From Clostridia bacterium (GTDB lineage: Bacteria; Bacillota; Clostridia; Christensenellales; Aristaeellaceae): 6,967 nucleotides of DNA. The position numbers were made by a program, and so were the translations under genes. Below, piece by piece: positions 1 through 5,940 of this stretch (the first letter of the stretch is position 1; the number at the start of each line of letters is the position of its first letter). The notes under the pieces were generated by a model. That model saw nothing but the letters and a program-made list of their open reading frames with translations. It had not been told where the DNA came from and searched no databases. The DNA lies in contig JAFZLE010000092.1 in assembly GCA_017551645.1 (NCBI GenBank), positions 1-6,967 of the forward strand, in the 5' to 3' direction.

Positions 1-278
1 TGAGCGACGAGGCGGATTACAGCCACTCCTATTACATAGACCTAGTGGTCAGGCACATAGCGGGCATACAGCCCCGGGAGGACGGGCTCGACTTCCGCCC
101 CGTAAACGCGGGGCTCGAATCCTTTGCCCTTAAAGGCATAAAGCTGCGGGGGCACACGCTGGACGTGGAGTTCTCAGCCCGCGCGGGTTACGTGCTGAAG
201 GTGGACGGGGCTGAAAAAGCGAGGCTCGCTCCCGGCAGATACGACGGCGGCTTTATAACGCTTGAGGCCGGAGACTGA
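1..278 (+). CDS. C-terminal fragment of a probable MGH1/GH63-like glycoside hydrolase
   Basis: The reading frame is open from the left edge (first full codon at 3) to TGA at 276-278, giving 91 residues; the start lies outside the window. It opens with the segment SHSYYIDLVVRHIAGIQP and goes on to LRGHTLDVEF and YVLKVDG. This resembles the end of (alpha/alpha)6-barrel glycoside hydrolases of the mannosylglycerate hydrolase-like (MGH1/GH63-related) group, where a last barrel helix ending in a G-x-x-P turn leads into a small beta domain with a GH-x-L-x-V strand and a V-D-G turn. The catalytic acids would lie upstream and cannot be seen, so substrate and specificity are unknown. GH78- or GH95-type barrel enzymes with a similar beta tail are alternatives. 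There is no clear terminator after the stop, and the next gene has its own promoter, so this gene probably belongs to an upstream carbohydrate locus unrelated to the rest. Confidence 0.6.
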   Translation, partial: SDEADYSHSYYIDLVVRHIAGIQPREDGLDFRPVNAGLESFALKGIKLRGHTLDVEFSARAGYVLKVDGAEKARLAPGRYDGGFITLEAGD

Positions 279-290
279 GCGGGCTCAAAC

Positions 291-320
291 TTGACTTTTT
301 CGGCCGCGAAGCGGTAAAAT
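291..320 (+). promoter_or_regulatory. Sigma-A-like promoter for the permease gene
   Basis: TTGACT (291-296) and TAAAAT (315-320) are separated by 18 nt, each differing from consensus at one position. Transcription would begin near 327, leaving a leader of about 57 nt before the GTG start at 384. It lies in the 105-nt gap after the glycoside hydrolase stop, so the permease and what follows probably form a new transcription unit. Confidence 0.6.
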
Positions 321-372
321 ACAGAAAGACACGATCGGAAGTATCCGGTCCCCGTGCAATTCGGGATATTAC

Positions 373-386
373 GGAGGAATTCAGTG
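373..386 (+). promoter_or_regulatory. Ribosome binding site and GTG start of the permease
   Basis: GGAGG at 373-377 is followed by 6 nt and then GTG at 384-386. Another in-frame GTG at 354 has no purine-rich stretch before it and would add ten residues ahead of the first membrane helix. The 384 start is therefore preferred. Confidence 0.8.
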
Positions 387-1652
387 AAAACACTCGCTCT
401 GGTGCTGTTCGTACTGATGTACGTGCTTATGATCGCAAAGCCCAAATACAGGCCCGCGTACGCGCTGACGCTGGCGCTGGTGTTCCTGGTATCGGGCATA
501 CTCCCCGTCAGAAACCTGCTGTCGACCATCAACTGGAACGTGCTGATGATGATAACGGGCACGATGGTGATCGTGCATTACTTCATCGCCTCACAGATGC
601 CCAACCGCCTGGCTGAGATACTGCTGGGAAAGTCCAAGAACGTCATGTGGGTGACCATATTGATGTCCCTGTTTTCCGGGCTCATATCCGCGTTCATCGA
701 CAACGTGGCGACCGTGCTGATAGTGGCGCCCGTTGGCATAGCCGTATGCAAGAAGCTAAAGATGAACCCAGTGGGCATGATACTGTCCATAGCGGTGTCC
801 TCCAACCTCCAGGGGGCGGCGACGCTGGTTGGCGACACCACGTCCATAATGCTGGGCGATTACGCGAACATGAACTTCATGGACTTCTTCTGGATGAAGG
901 GCAGGCCGGGCATCTTTTTCGCGGTGGAGCTGGGCGCCCTGGCCACCGTACCCATAATGATGTTCCTGTTCAGGAAGGACAAGGAGCCTGTCTCGTCCGA
1001 CGAGAACACTCCCGTCAAGGACCTTTTGCCGACATACATGCTGCTTATCATGGTGCTGGCGCTGATAACGGCGTCCTTCATACCCAACACGCCCGAAACG
1101 ATCAACGGCATCATCTGCTGCGCGCTGGCGGTGATCACCGTGGCGGCGGACTTCATACGCTCGAAAAAGGCGGACGGCGCGGCTGCGGCGGTCAGGAACC
1201 TGGACTTTGAGACGCTGCTTCTCCTGCTTGGCCTGTTCGTGGTCATAGGCGGGCTCACCAACGTGGGCATAATAGACGACTTCGCAGGCCTGATAGTGAA
1301 ATACGGCGGCAGCAACATATTCCTGCTCTACACCATAGTGGTATGGAGCTCCGTGCTGATCTCCGCGTTCATAGACAACATACCCTACGTGGCCACCATG
1401 CTGCCGGTATTGGCAGCGGTGACTTCCGCCATGGGCATCGAGCCGTACCTGCTGTACTTCGGACTGCTGTCCGGCGCCACCCTGGGCGGCAACATCACCC
1501 CCATAGGCGCGTCGGCCAATATCACGGCGGTGGGCATGCTTAAAAAGGAAGGCCACAAGGTCTCCTTCGGCGATTTCATGCGCATAGGCATACCGTACAC
1601 CTTCGCAGCGGTGCTGACCGGGTATTTATACCTCTGGATAGTCTGGTCGTGA
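384..1652 (+). CDS. ArsB/NhaD-type ion permease (ion transporter superfamily)
   Basis: This is a 422-residue polytopic membrane protein with about 10-12 hydrophobic helices. It has the two-fold repeat of the ion transporter superfamily that includes ArsB, NhaD and the SLC13/CitM carriers. The first half carries SAFIDNVAT (residues 102-110), then SSNLQGAATLVGD (139-151). The second half carries SAFIDNIPYVATMLP (327-341), then GGNITPIGASANI (368-380). The repeated SAFIDN elements and the following N-x-x-G-A/I segments mark the re-entrant substrate-binding hairpins expected in each inverted repeat. A polar loop near 198-215 and a basic loop near 260-270 separate the halves. It sits in the cytoplasmic membrane and would exchange or export an ion; arsenite/antimonite, Na+/H+ and dicarboxylates are all possible and the sequence does not decide. 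No arsR, arsA or arsC is visible, so arsenic resistance is not supported. It is expressed from the promoter at 291-320. Confidence 0.85.
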   Translation: MKTLALVLFVLMYVLMIAKPKYRPAYALTLALVFLVSGILPVRNLLSTINWNVLMMITGTMVIVHYFIASQMPNRLAEILLGKSKNVMWVTILMSLFSGLISAFIDNVATVLIVAPVGIAVCKKLKMNPVGMILSIAVSSNLQGAATLVGDTTSIMLGDYANMNFMDFFWMKGRPGIFFAVELGALATVPIMMFLFRKDKEPVSSDENTPVKDLLPTYMLLIMVLALITASFIPNTPETINGIICCALAVITVAADFIRSKKADGAAAAVRNLDFETLLLLLGLFVVIGGLTNVGIIDDFAGLIVKYGGSNIFLLYTIVVWSSVLISAFIDNIPYVATMLPVLAAVTSAMGIEPYLLYFGLLSGATLGGNITPIGASANITAVGMLKKEGHKVSFGDFMRIGIPYTFAAVLTGYLYLWIVWS

Positions 1653-1692
1653 CCGGGAACGTGAAGCGAACGGAAAACACGTCCTACAGACC

Positions 1693-1707
1693 CGGGCGGC
1701 GCGCCCG
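1693..1707 (+). other. Short GC hairpin directly before the terD ribosome binding site
   Basis: CGGGCG (1693-1698) and CGCCCG (1702-1707) are perfect complements with a GCG loop. The hairpin ends one base before the AAGGAG site (1709-1714) of the terD-like gene. There is no U-tract, so it is not a typical terminator. It could modulate translation start or protect the mRNA 5' end after processing. In GC-rich DNA, six paired bases may also be chance. Confidence 0.35.
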
Positions 1708-1719
1708 AAAGGAGCTAAA

Positions 1720-2334
1720 ATGAGCGTAAAACTGGAAAAAGGGCAGAAATACAGCCTCAGCGACGGAAAGGGCCTCAGCAAAGTCATGGTGGGCCTGGGC
1801 TGGGACAGGACGCAGCTGCCCAAATACGGCTTTTTCAAGACCCTGATATCGGGAGAGCCCCTGCCCGTCGACTTTGACGCGTCCTGCATACTGCTGGGCG
1901 CGGACGGCAAGCTGCTAAGCGACGACGTGAATGAGACGGCGGTGTATTTCAACAACCTTTCCCTTGCTTCCGGGGCAATAACGCACCTGGGCGACAACCT
2001 GACCGGGGAAGGCGAGGGCGACGACGAGCAGATAACCGTGGACCTTGACCGGGTGCCCGAAAACGTGGACCGGCTGGTGTTCGCGGTGAACATATACAAC
2101 GCCGACGACCGGGGCCAGCACTTCGGCATGATCAAAAACGCGTTCATACGCCTGGTGGATACGGACACGGACACCGAGATCTGCCGCTATAACCTGACGG
2201 ACGACTATTCCGGCATGACGGGCATGATAATGGGCGAGCTCTGCCGCCGGGAAGGCGGGTGGAAGTTCAACGCCGTGGGGCAGGGCATCCGCCGCGCCAG
2301 CCGCCTGGGCAACATAGTGAACCTGTACAGATAA
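1720..2334 (+). CDS. TerD-family calcium-binding stress protein
   Basis: The 204-residue product spans the full TerD fold, slightly longer than the usual 190 or so. Recognisable pieces in order are MSVKLEKGQK at the N-terminus, VGLGWD (24-29), DFDAS (51-55), the acidic GDNLTGEGEGDDE loop (91-103), the VFAVNIYNA strand (120-128), FIRLVD (142-147) and the closing YNLTDD and WKFNAVGQG segments. The aspartates of DFDAS and the acidic loop are where TerD/TerE/CABP proteins bind Ca2+. No signal peptide or membrane helix is seen, so it is a cytoplasmic protein, perhaps acting at the membrane face. Family members are tied to tellurite, phage and envelope or chemical stress tolerance; the biochemical role is not settled. 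AAGGAG at 1709-1714 supports the ATG. It follows the permease by 67 nt with no obvious promoter, so co-transcription is likely. The family is certain, but which Ter paralogue it is (TerD, TerE, TerZ or YceC-E type) cannot be told. Confidence 0.93.
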   Translation: MSVKLEKGQKYSLSDGKGLSKVMVGLGWDRTQLPKYGFFKTLISGEPLPVDFDASCILLGADGKLLSDDVNETAVYFNNLSLASGAITHLGDNLTGEGEGDDEQITVDLDRVPENVDRLVFAVNIYNADDRGQHFGMIKNAFIRLVDTDTDTEICRYNLTDDYSGMTGMIMGELCRREGGWKFNAVGQGIRRASRLGNIVNLYR

Positions 2335-2335
2335 T

Positions 2336-2368
2336 ACCTGCCAGGGATACCTGAAAGCGGCAGGTTTT
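2336..2368 (+). terminator. Weak terminator or attenuator-like stem-loop after terD-like gene
   Basis: ACCTGCC (2336-2342) pairs with GGCAGGT (2359-2365) across a 16-nt loop, and the right arm runs into TTTT (2365-2368). The loop itself holds CAGG (2342-2345) and CCTG (2350-2353), so CCTG/CAGG elements alternate four times and could fold either as one long hairpin or as nested short ones. The stem is short and the U-tract poor. Partial read-through into the rhomboid gene is expected. Confidence 0.35.
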
Positions 2369-2384
2369 CCGCGCGAGGGCGCGG
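2369..2384 (+). other. GC hairpin upstream of the rhomboid ribosome binding site
   Basis: CCGCGC (2369-2374) and GCGCGG (2379-2384) flank a GAGG tetraloop. It lies directly after the preceding stem-loop and 10 nt before AAAGGA (2395-2400), the ribosome binding site of the rhomboid gene. No U-tract follows. Confidence 0.3.
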
Positions 2385-2407
2385 TCAGAACGTGAAAGGA
2401 AGCGCAT

Positions 2408-2995
2408 ATGGCAAGACCCCGGATCAAGATCACCATAAACTCCCCCGCGGTGCTGGGCTTCGCGGCGGTCTGCCTGGCGGCGATGGGCCTTAACCTGCTC
2501 ACGAACGGGAAGAGCAACATACTTTTGTTCAGCGTCTATCCCGCGAGCCTGTTAAGTCCCCTGACCTGGCTCAGGTTCTTTACCCATGTGCTCGGACACG
2601 CGGACTGGGAGCACCTGCTCTCCAACATGATGTACTTTCTGATACTGGGGCCCATGCTGGAGGAAAAGTACGGCACTTCCCGCCTTATAACGGTGATGCT
2701 GGCTACCGCGCTGGTGACGGGCGTGCTCAGCTTTTTCCTGTTCCCGGGCGTAAGGCTGCTGGGCGCCAGCGGCATAGTGTTCGCGTTCATACTGCTGTCC
2801 TCCATAACCCAGGGCAGCCGGGGGGAGATACCCCTGACTTTCCTGCTGGTAGCCGCGCTGTACATAGGCAGGCAGCTGTACGACGGCATATTCATAAAGG
2901 ACAACGTGTCCCAGCTCACACACATAGCGGGGGGCGCGGTGGGCACCGTGCTGGGCTTCTGCATGAACGCGAGGGACAAAAAGACGGCGCGCTGA
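2408..2995 (+). CDS. Rhomboid-family intramembrane serine protease
   Basis: The 195-residue product is a minimal six-helix rhomboid core with almost no extramembrane domain. The catalytic serine motif GASG is at 119-122 (Ser121). The partner histidine is His172 in THIAGG, followed by the helix-packing A-G-G-x-x-G pattern. The helix-2 signature H-x-x-x-x-H-x-x-x-N is present as His64, His69 and Asn73, where the Asn and a His form the oxyanion hole. All required residues are intact, so an active protease is expected, cleaving single-pass membrane proteins inside or at the edge of the membrane. AAAGGA (2395-2400) lies 7 nt before the ATG. Isoleucine is written ATA 12 times and ATC twice. It follows the terD-like gene by 73 nt on the same strand, suggesting shared expression. 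The substrate is unknown; the single-pass LemA-like protein in the same locus is one candidate, by inference only. Confidence 0.92.
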   Translation: MARPRIKITINSPAVLGFAAVCLAAMGLNLLTNGKSNILLFSVYPASLLSPLTWLRFFTHVLGHADWEHLLSNMMYFLILGPMLEEKYGTSRLITVMLATALVTGVLSFFLFPGVRLLGASGIVFAFILLSSITQGSRGEIPLTFLLVAALYIGRQLYDGIFIKDNVSQLTHIAGGAVGTVLGFCMNARDKKTAR

Positions 2996-3022
2996 GCGTC
3001 CGAAATTGAACACAAGCGGCGA

Positions 3023-3066
3023 ATAACACCCTTTTTCCACTTGCATTCGGGGAAAAAGGGTGTTAT
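3023..3066. repeat. 16-bp perfect inverted repeat overlapping the xth promoter
   Basis: The left arm ATAACACCCTTTTTCC (3023-3038) and right arm GGAAAAAGGGTGTTAT (3051-3066) are exact reverse complements separated by 12 nt. The right arm contains the first three bases of the TATAAT -10 box, and the spacer contains the -35 box. No U-tract follows on either strand, so a simple terminator is not favoured, although the transcript of the rhomboid gene could fold here. An operator for a dimeric regulator is the alternative reading. Confidence 0.8.
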
Positions 3067-3069
3067 AAT
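3041..3069 (+). promoter_or_regulatory. Strong sigma-A-like promoter for the xth-xpaC unit
   Basis: TTGCAT (3041-3046), a 17-nt spacer and a perfect TATAAT (3064-3069) lie in the 106-nt gap between the rhomboid gene and the exonuclease. A start site near 3076 gives a leader of about 25 nt, ending in the AAAAGGTG ribosome binding site (3089-3096). Confidence 0.8.
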
Positions 3070-3101
3070 AAAGAGTGGATTAAACTGTAAAAGGTGTTGG
3101 A

Positions 3102-3857
3102 ATGCGGCTGGTTTCGTGGAATGTGAACGGGCTGAGGGCGTGCGCGGAGAAGGGATTCGGCCAAAGCGTGGCCGCCCTCGACGCGGACTGCGTGTGCCTG
3201 CAGGAGATAAAGCTCAGGCCGGAGCAGTTCGTGAACCCGCTGGAAGGTTACGAGGCGTACCTGAATTCCGCCGACAAGCCCGGCTATTCCGGCACGGCGG
3301 TGCTGACCCGCACGCCGCCCCTGAGCGTTAGAAACGGCATAGGGGAAGACGAGTTCGACCACGAGGGGCGGGTCATCGCATGCGAGTTCGACAGATTCTT
3401 CCTGGTGTGCTGCTACACCCCCAATTCCCAGGACGGCTTAAGGCGGCTGGACTACCGGATGAAGTGGGAGGACGCGTTCCTTAAGTACCTGAAGCGCCTG
3501 GAGCAGACCAAACCCGTGGTGCTGTGCGGCGACCTTAACGTGGCGCACGAGGAGATAGACCTGAAAAATCCCCAGACCAACCACGAAAACGCGGGCTTTA
3601 CCGACCAGGAGCGCGGGAAAATGACGCAGCTACTGGCCAGCGGCTTTACGGACACCTTCCGCCACTTCTACCCGGACACGGAAGGCGCGTACAGCTGGTG
3701 GAGCTACCGCATGCGCGCCCGGGAACGGAATGCGGGTTGGCGCATAGACTACTTTATCGTTTCTGACAGCCTTACACCCTGCCTTAAAGAGGCGAAGATC
3801 CATTCGGACATATTCGGCAGCGACCATTGTCCCGTGTCGCTGGACATAAACATTTGA
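3102..3857 (+). CDS. xth: Exodeoxyribonuclease III / AP endonuclease (ExoA type)
   Basis: This 251-residue cytoplasmic enzyme is the normal length for the Gram-positive ExoA/Xth family. It incises DNA 5' to abasic sites and removes 3' blocking groups in base excision repair, with Mg2+. All hallmark residues are present: Asn7 in SWNVNGLR, the metal ligand Glu35 in CLQEIK, Tyr105 in CCYTPNSQ, Asp144 and Asn146 in GDLNVAHEEIDL, Asp216 in WRIDYF, and the closing Asp241-His242 pair in GSDHCP. The ATG follows AAAAGGTG by 5 nt. It has its own promoter (3041-3069) within an inverted repeat and is followed after only 10 nt by xpaC, so the two are very likely one transcript. Exonuclease III is a housekeeping enzyme elsewhere; its pairing with xpaC/telA is less usual and hints at co-regulation under stress. 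Confidence 0.97.
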   Translation: MRLVSWNVNGLRACAEKGFGQSVAALDADCVCLQEIKLRPEQFVNPLEGYEAYLNSADKPGYSGTAVLTRTPPLSVRNGIGEDEFDHEGRVIACEFDRFFLVCCYTPNSQDGLRRLDYRMKWEDAFLKYLKRLEQTKPVVLCGDLNVAHEEIDLKNPQTNHENAGFTDQERGKMTQLLASGFTDTFRHFYPDTEGAYSWWSYRMRARERNAGWRIDYFIVSDSLTPCLKEAKIHSDIFGSDHCPVSLDINI

Positions 3858-3867
3858 CGGAGGAAGC

Positions 3868-4611
3868 ATGAGACAGATAAAAACGGTTCATATAAACAGC
3901 GCGCTGCCTTATTTCGGCACGGCGATAGCGGTGGTGTTATTAAGCCTCATTCTTCCCATATACCGCCTGTGGGCGTTCCTGCTCGCGGCGGCGCTGTGCG
4001 TGGGCGCGTTCTTCGCCCTGAAGGCGGCCTTCCCGGGCAGGGACGAGACCGTTGAGGAAGAGATCTTTACCGGAGACAAGGAGCTGGACGACCAGATCAA
4101 GGCCGCCCGCGCCACCTTCAAAAAGTTCCGCGCCGCCGCCGAGGAAGCCAAGGACGAAAAGGTGGCTTCTTCCATACGCCGCATCGCCGACGCGGGCGAG
4201 AACGTGATAGAGGAAGTCATAAAGGACAAGGGCGACAGGGGAGACGCGTACACCTTCTTCAGCTACTACACTCCCACCCTTGACACCCTGCTGAGCCACT
4301 ACACCGGCTTCGCGCTGTCCGGCAAGGGCGAGAACGCCGCCGAGAGCCGCAGACGCATAGAGGACTGCCTGAACATGGTGGCGGGCTCTTTCGAAAAGTT
4401 CCAGGACAAGCTGTACCGCAACGAGGCGGTGGAGATCAAGGCCAGCGTGGACACCATGAAGATCATGCTTTCCACCGACGGGCTCAGGACCAGGGTGTCG
4501 CCTACCGCGGATCCCATAAAGCAGCTGGAGCAGATCGCCACGGGTCTCAAGACCGAGAGCGAGATGGAACAGCAGGCCCGGGGCCAGGTGCAGGCGCAGG
4601 GCGGGCATTAA
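3868..4611 (+). CDS. xpaC: XpaC-family membrane protein
   Basis: The 247-residue product begins with two closely spaced hydrophobic helices (about 14-30 and 33-52), then a cytoplasmic, charged, largely helical domain. That domain contains YYTPTLDTLLSHY (133-145), matching the family's Y-Y-x-P-T motif, and KASVDTMKIMLSTDGL (191-206), matching its conserved C-terminal helix. XpaC is named for the 5-bromo-4-chloroindolyl phosphate hydrolysis phenotype in Bacillus; its true activity is unknown and no phosphatase motif is seen here. It typically neighbours TelA, as it does here. GGAGG (3859-3863) lies 4 nt before the ATG, rather close, and the gene starts 10 nt after xth, which fits translational coupling. 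Ile codon use is mixed, with ATA mainly at the membrane end and more ATC in the soluble part. The C-terminus is Gln/Gly-rich. Confidence 0.85.
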   Translation: MRQIKTVHINSALPYFGTAIAVVLLSLILPIYRLWAFLLAAALCVGAFFALKAAFPGRDETVEEEIFTGDKELDDQIKAARATFKKFRAAAEEAKDEKVASSIRRIADAGENVIEEVIKDKGDRGDAYTFFSYYTPTLDTLLSHYTGFALSGKGENAAESRRRIEDCLNMVAGSFEKFQDKLYRNEAVEIKASVDTMKIMLSTDGLRTRVSPTADPIKQLEQIATGLKTESEMEQQARGQVQAQGGH

Positions 4612-4705
4612 ACGCCAGGCACCGTGTTTCCTTACGGTTTGGACAGCTCAAGGCTATAAGCCCGGCTTTCAAATATACCCACACAATGATAAAGGAGAGA
4701 TTAAC

Positions 4706-5836
4706 ATGAGCGAAGAGAATTACTCCGCAGCCACCGCCATCGTGCCTGAGTTTGAGGCCGCGCTTAAGTCCATCGACGTCGAGATCGATACCAACCAGGA
4801 CGCGGAAAAGCAGGAAAAAGAGCGCCGCGCCATCTACAACGCCATCCGTGACGTTGAGAAGACCGACATCAAGGAGACCGCGGACGTATTCGCCTTCGGC
4901 AGCGAGATCCAGGGCGACCTGAGCCGCTTCTCCGACACCGCGCTTGCCCGCGTAAAGGCCAAGGACCTGGGCGAAGTGGGCGACATGATCTCCAAGCTGG
5001 TGCTCGAGCTCAAGGGCTTCACCACCGACGAGCCCACAAAGAAGGGCATTTTCTCCTGGTTCAGGAAAAAGGCCAGCAAGATCCAGCTCCTGAAGACCCG
5101 CTACGAGGAAGCCACCGTAAACGTGGACGAGATCGTAAAGGCCCTGAATTCCCACAAGATCACCCTGCTCAACGACATCGTGCTGCTGGACGAGCTGTAC
5201 GACGAGAACCAGGCCTACTTCAAGACCCTGACCGTGTACATCGCCATGGGCAAGAAGAAGCTGGAAGAGTTCAGAAACGGCGAGATCGCCGAGGCCGTGG
5301 CGCTGGCGCAGCGCACCAACCTGCCCGAGGACGCCCAGGCGGCCAAGGACCTGAACGACAAGGCTGACCGCTTTGAGAAGAAGCTGTACGACCTGGAGCT
5401 CACCCGCAACATCTCCATCCAGATGGCGCCCCAGATCCGCCTGATCCAGTCTTCCGACACCGTGATGGTGGAGAAGATCCAGTCCACCATCGTGAACACC
5501 ATCCCCGTATGGAAGAGCCAGATGGTGATGGCACTGGGCATCGAGCACAGCCAGCAGGCCATGGAGGCCCAGCAGGCGGTCACCAACCTGACCAACGAGC
5601 TGCTCAAGAAGAACGCCGACGCCCTGCACATGGCCACCGTGGAGACCGCCAAGGCCGCCGAGAGGGGCATCATAGACATCGAGACCCTGAACTACACCAA
5701 CCAGCAGTTGATCGACACCATGGACGAAGTGCTGAAGATCCAGAACGAGGGCAAGGAAGCCCGCCGCGCCGCCGAGGAGCAGCTCAGGAACATCGAGTCC
5801 GAGCTCAAGGCGAAGCTGCTCGAGTTCAAAGGCTGA
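4706..5836 (+). CDS. telA: TelA-family toxic anion resistance protein
   Basis: The 376-residue product covers the whole TelA domain and has no signal peptide or membrane helix. It is almost entirely helical. Landmarks are an acidic N-terminus, FAFGSEIQGDLSRF (62-75), a basic GIFSWFRKKASKIQ stretch (114-127), a long coiled-coil-prone region (128-235), and the conserved core SIQMAPQIRLIQ through TIPVWKSQMVMALGIEHS (237-282), with a Glu/Ala/Arg-rich coiled-coil end (350-372). TelA proteins confer tolerance to tellurite and some antimicrobials and are thought to work at the membrane; the mechanism is unknown. It follows xpaC, the usual partner, by 94 nt. AAAGGAGA (4691-4698) is a strong ribosome binding site. 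Of 29 Ile codons, 27 are ATC, one ATT and one ATA, unlike the ATA-rich neighbours, which suggests selection for high expression. A strong hairpin follows the stop. Confidence 0.93.
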   Translation: MSEENYSAATAIVPEFEAALKSIDVEIDTNQDAEKQEKERRAIYNAIRDVEKTDIKETADVFAFGSEIQGDLSRFSDTALARVKAKDLGEVGDMISKLVLELKGFTTDEPTKKGIFSWFRKKASKIQLLKTRYEEATVNVDEIVKALNSHKITLLNDIVLLDELYDENQAYFKTLTVYIAMGKKKLEEFRNGEIAEAVALAQRTNLPEDAQAAKDLNDKADRFEKKLYDLELTRNISIQMAPQIRLIQSSDTVMVEKIQSTIVNTIPVWKSQMVMALGIEHSQQAMEAQQAVTNLTNELLKKNADALHMATVETAKAAERGIIDIETLNYTNQQLIDTMDEVLKIQNEGKEARRAAEEQLRNIESELKAKLLEFKG

Positions 5837-5851
5837 TAACACGTTTCGTAT

Positions 5852-5886
5852 GCCGCGGGGCGGGATATTTCCCGCCCCTTGGCGGT
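5852..5886 (+). terminator. Strong stem-loop after telA
   Basis: GGGGCGGGA (5857-5865) and TCCCGCCCC (5870-5878) form a perfect 9-bp stem closed by a TATT loop. An outer GCCGC (5852-5856) can pair with GCGGT (5882-5886), using one G-U pair, across a small bulge. Only two T residues follow the main stem, so intrinsic termination may be partial. Protecting the 3' end of an abundant telA transcript is an equally good role. Confidence 0.6.
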
Positions 5887-5898
5887 AAAGAGCTCTTT
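5887..5898. repeat. 12-bp perfect palindrome between telA and the lemA-like gene
   Basis: AAAGAGCTCTTT is self-complementary with no spacer, followed by one further T. It follows the telA hairpin and lies 42 nt before the lemA-like ATG. As RNA it would make only a weak hairpin, so a DNA-binding site is conceivable. No clear promoter boxes sit around it. Confidence 0.4.
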
Positions 5899-5940
5899 TC
5901 ACCGAATAACCCCGCGCGATAAGCGCAAGAAGGATATATT

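Noticed and set aside
354..383. Upstream in-frame GTG start for the permease
   Set aside because: There is no ribosome binding site before 354, whereas GGAGG sits 6 nt before the GTG at 384.
756..1556. 266-codon minus-strand frame and a 187-codon + frame (647-1210) inside the permease
   Set aside because: Both are low-complexity His/Arg/Gly-rich shadows of a GC-rich membrane protein gene with recognisable repeat motifs in its own frame.
1657..2396. GAACGTGAA occurs in both gaps flanking terD (1657-1665 and 2388-2396)
   Set aside because: Nine bases found twice, one copy overlapping the rhomboid ribosome binding site, is easily chance, and spacing to the genes differs.
4612..4705. Possible terminator (ACCGT 4621-4625 / ACGGT 4634-4638) and promoter (TATAAG 4655-4660) between xpaC and telA
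   Set aside because: The stem is only 5 bp with three T residues, and no acceptable -35 box lies 16-18 nt before TATAAG. The gap may hold a telA promoter that sequence alone does not reveal.
4547..5902. Long (451-codon) open frame on the minus strand opposite telA
   Set aside because: Its Leu/Val/Gly/His/Asp-rich composition without domain motifs is the mirror of telA's NNC/NNG-biased codons. telA has clear family features and a ribosome binding site on the + strand.
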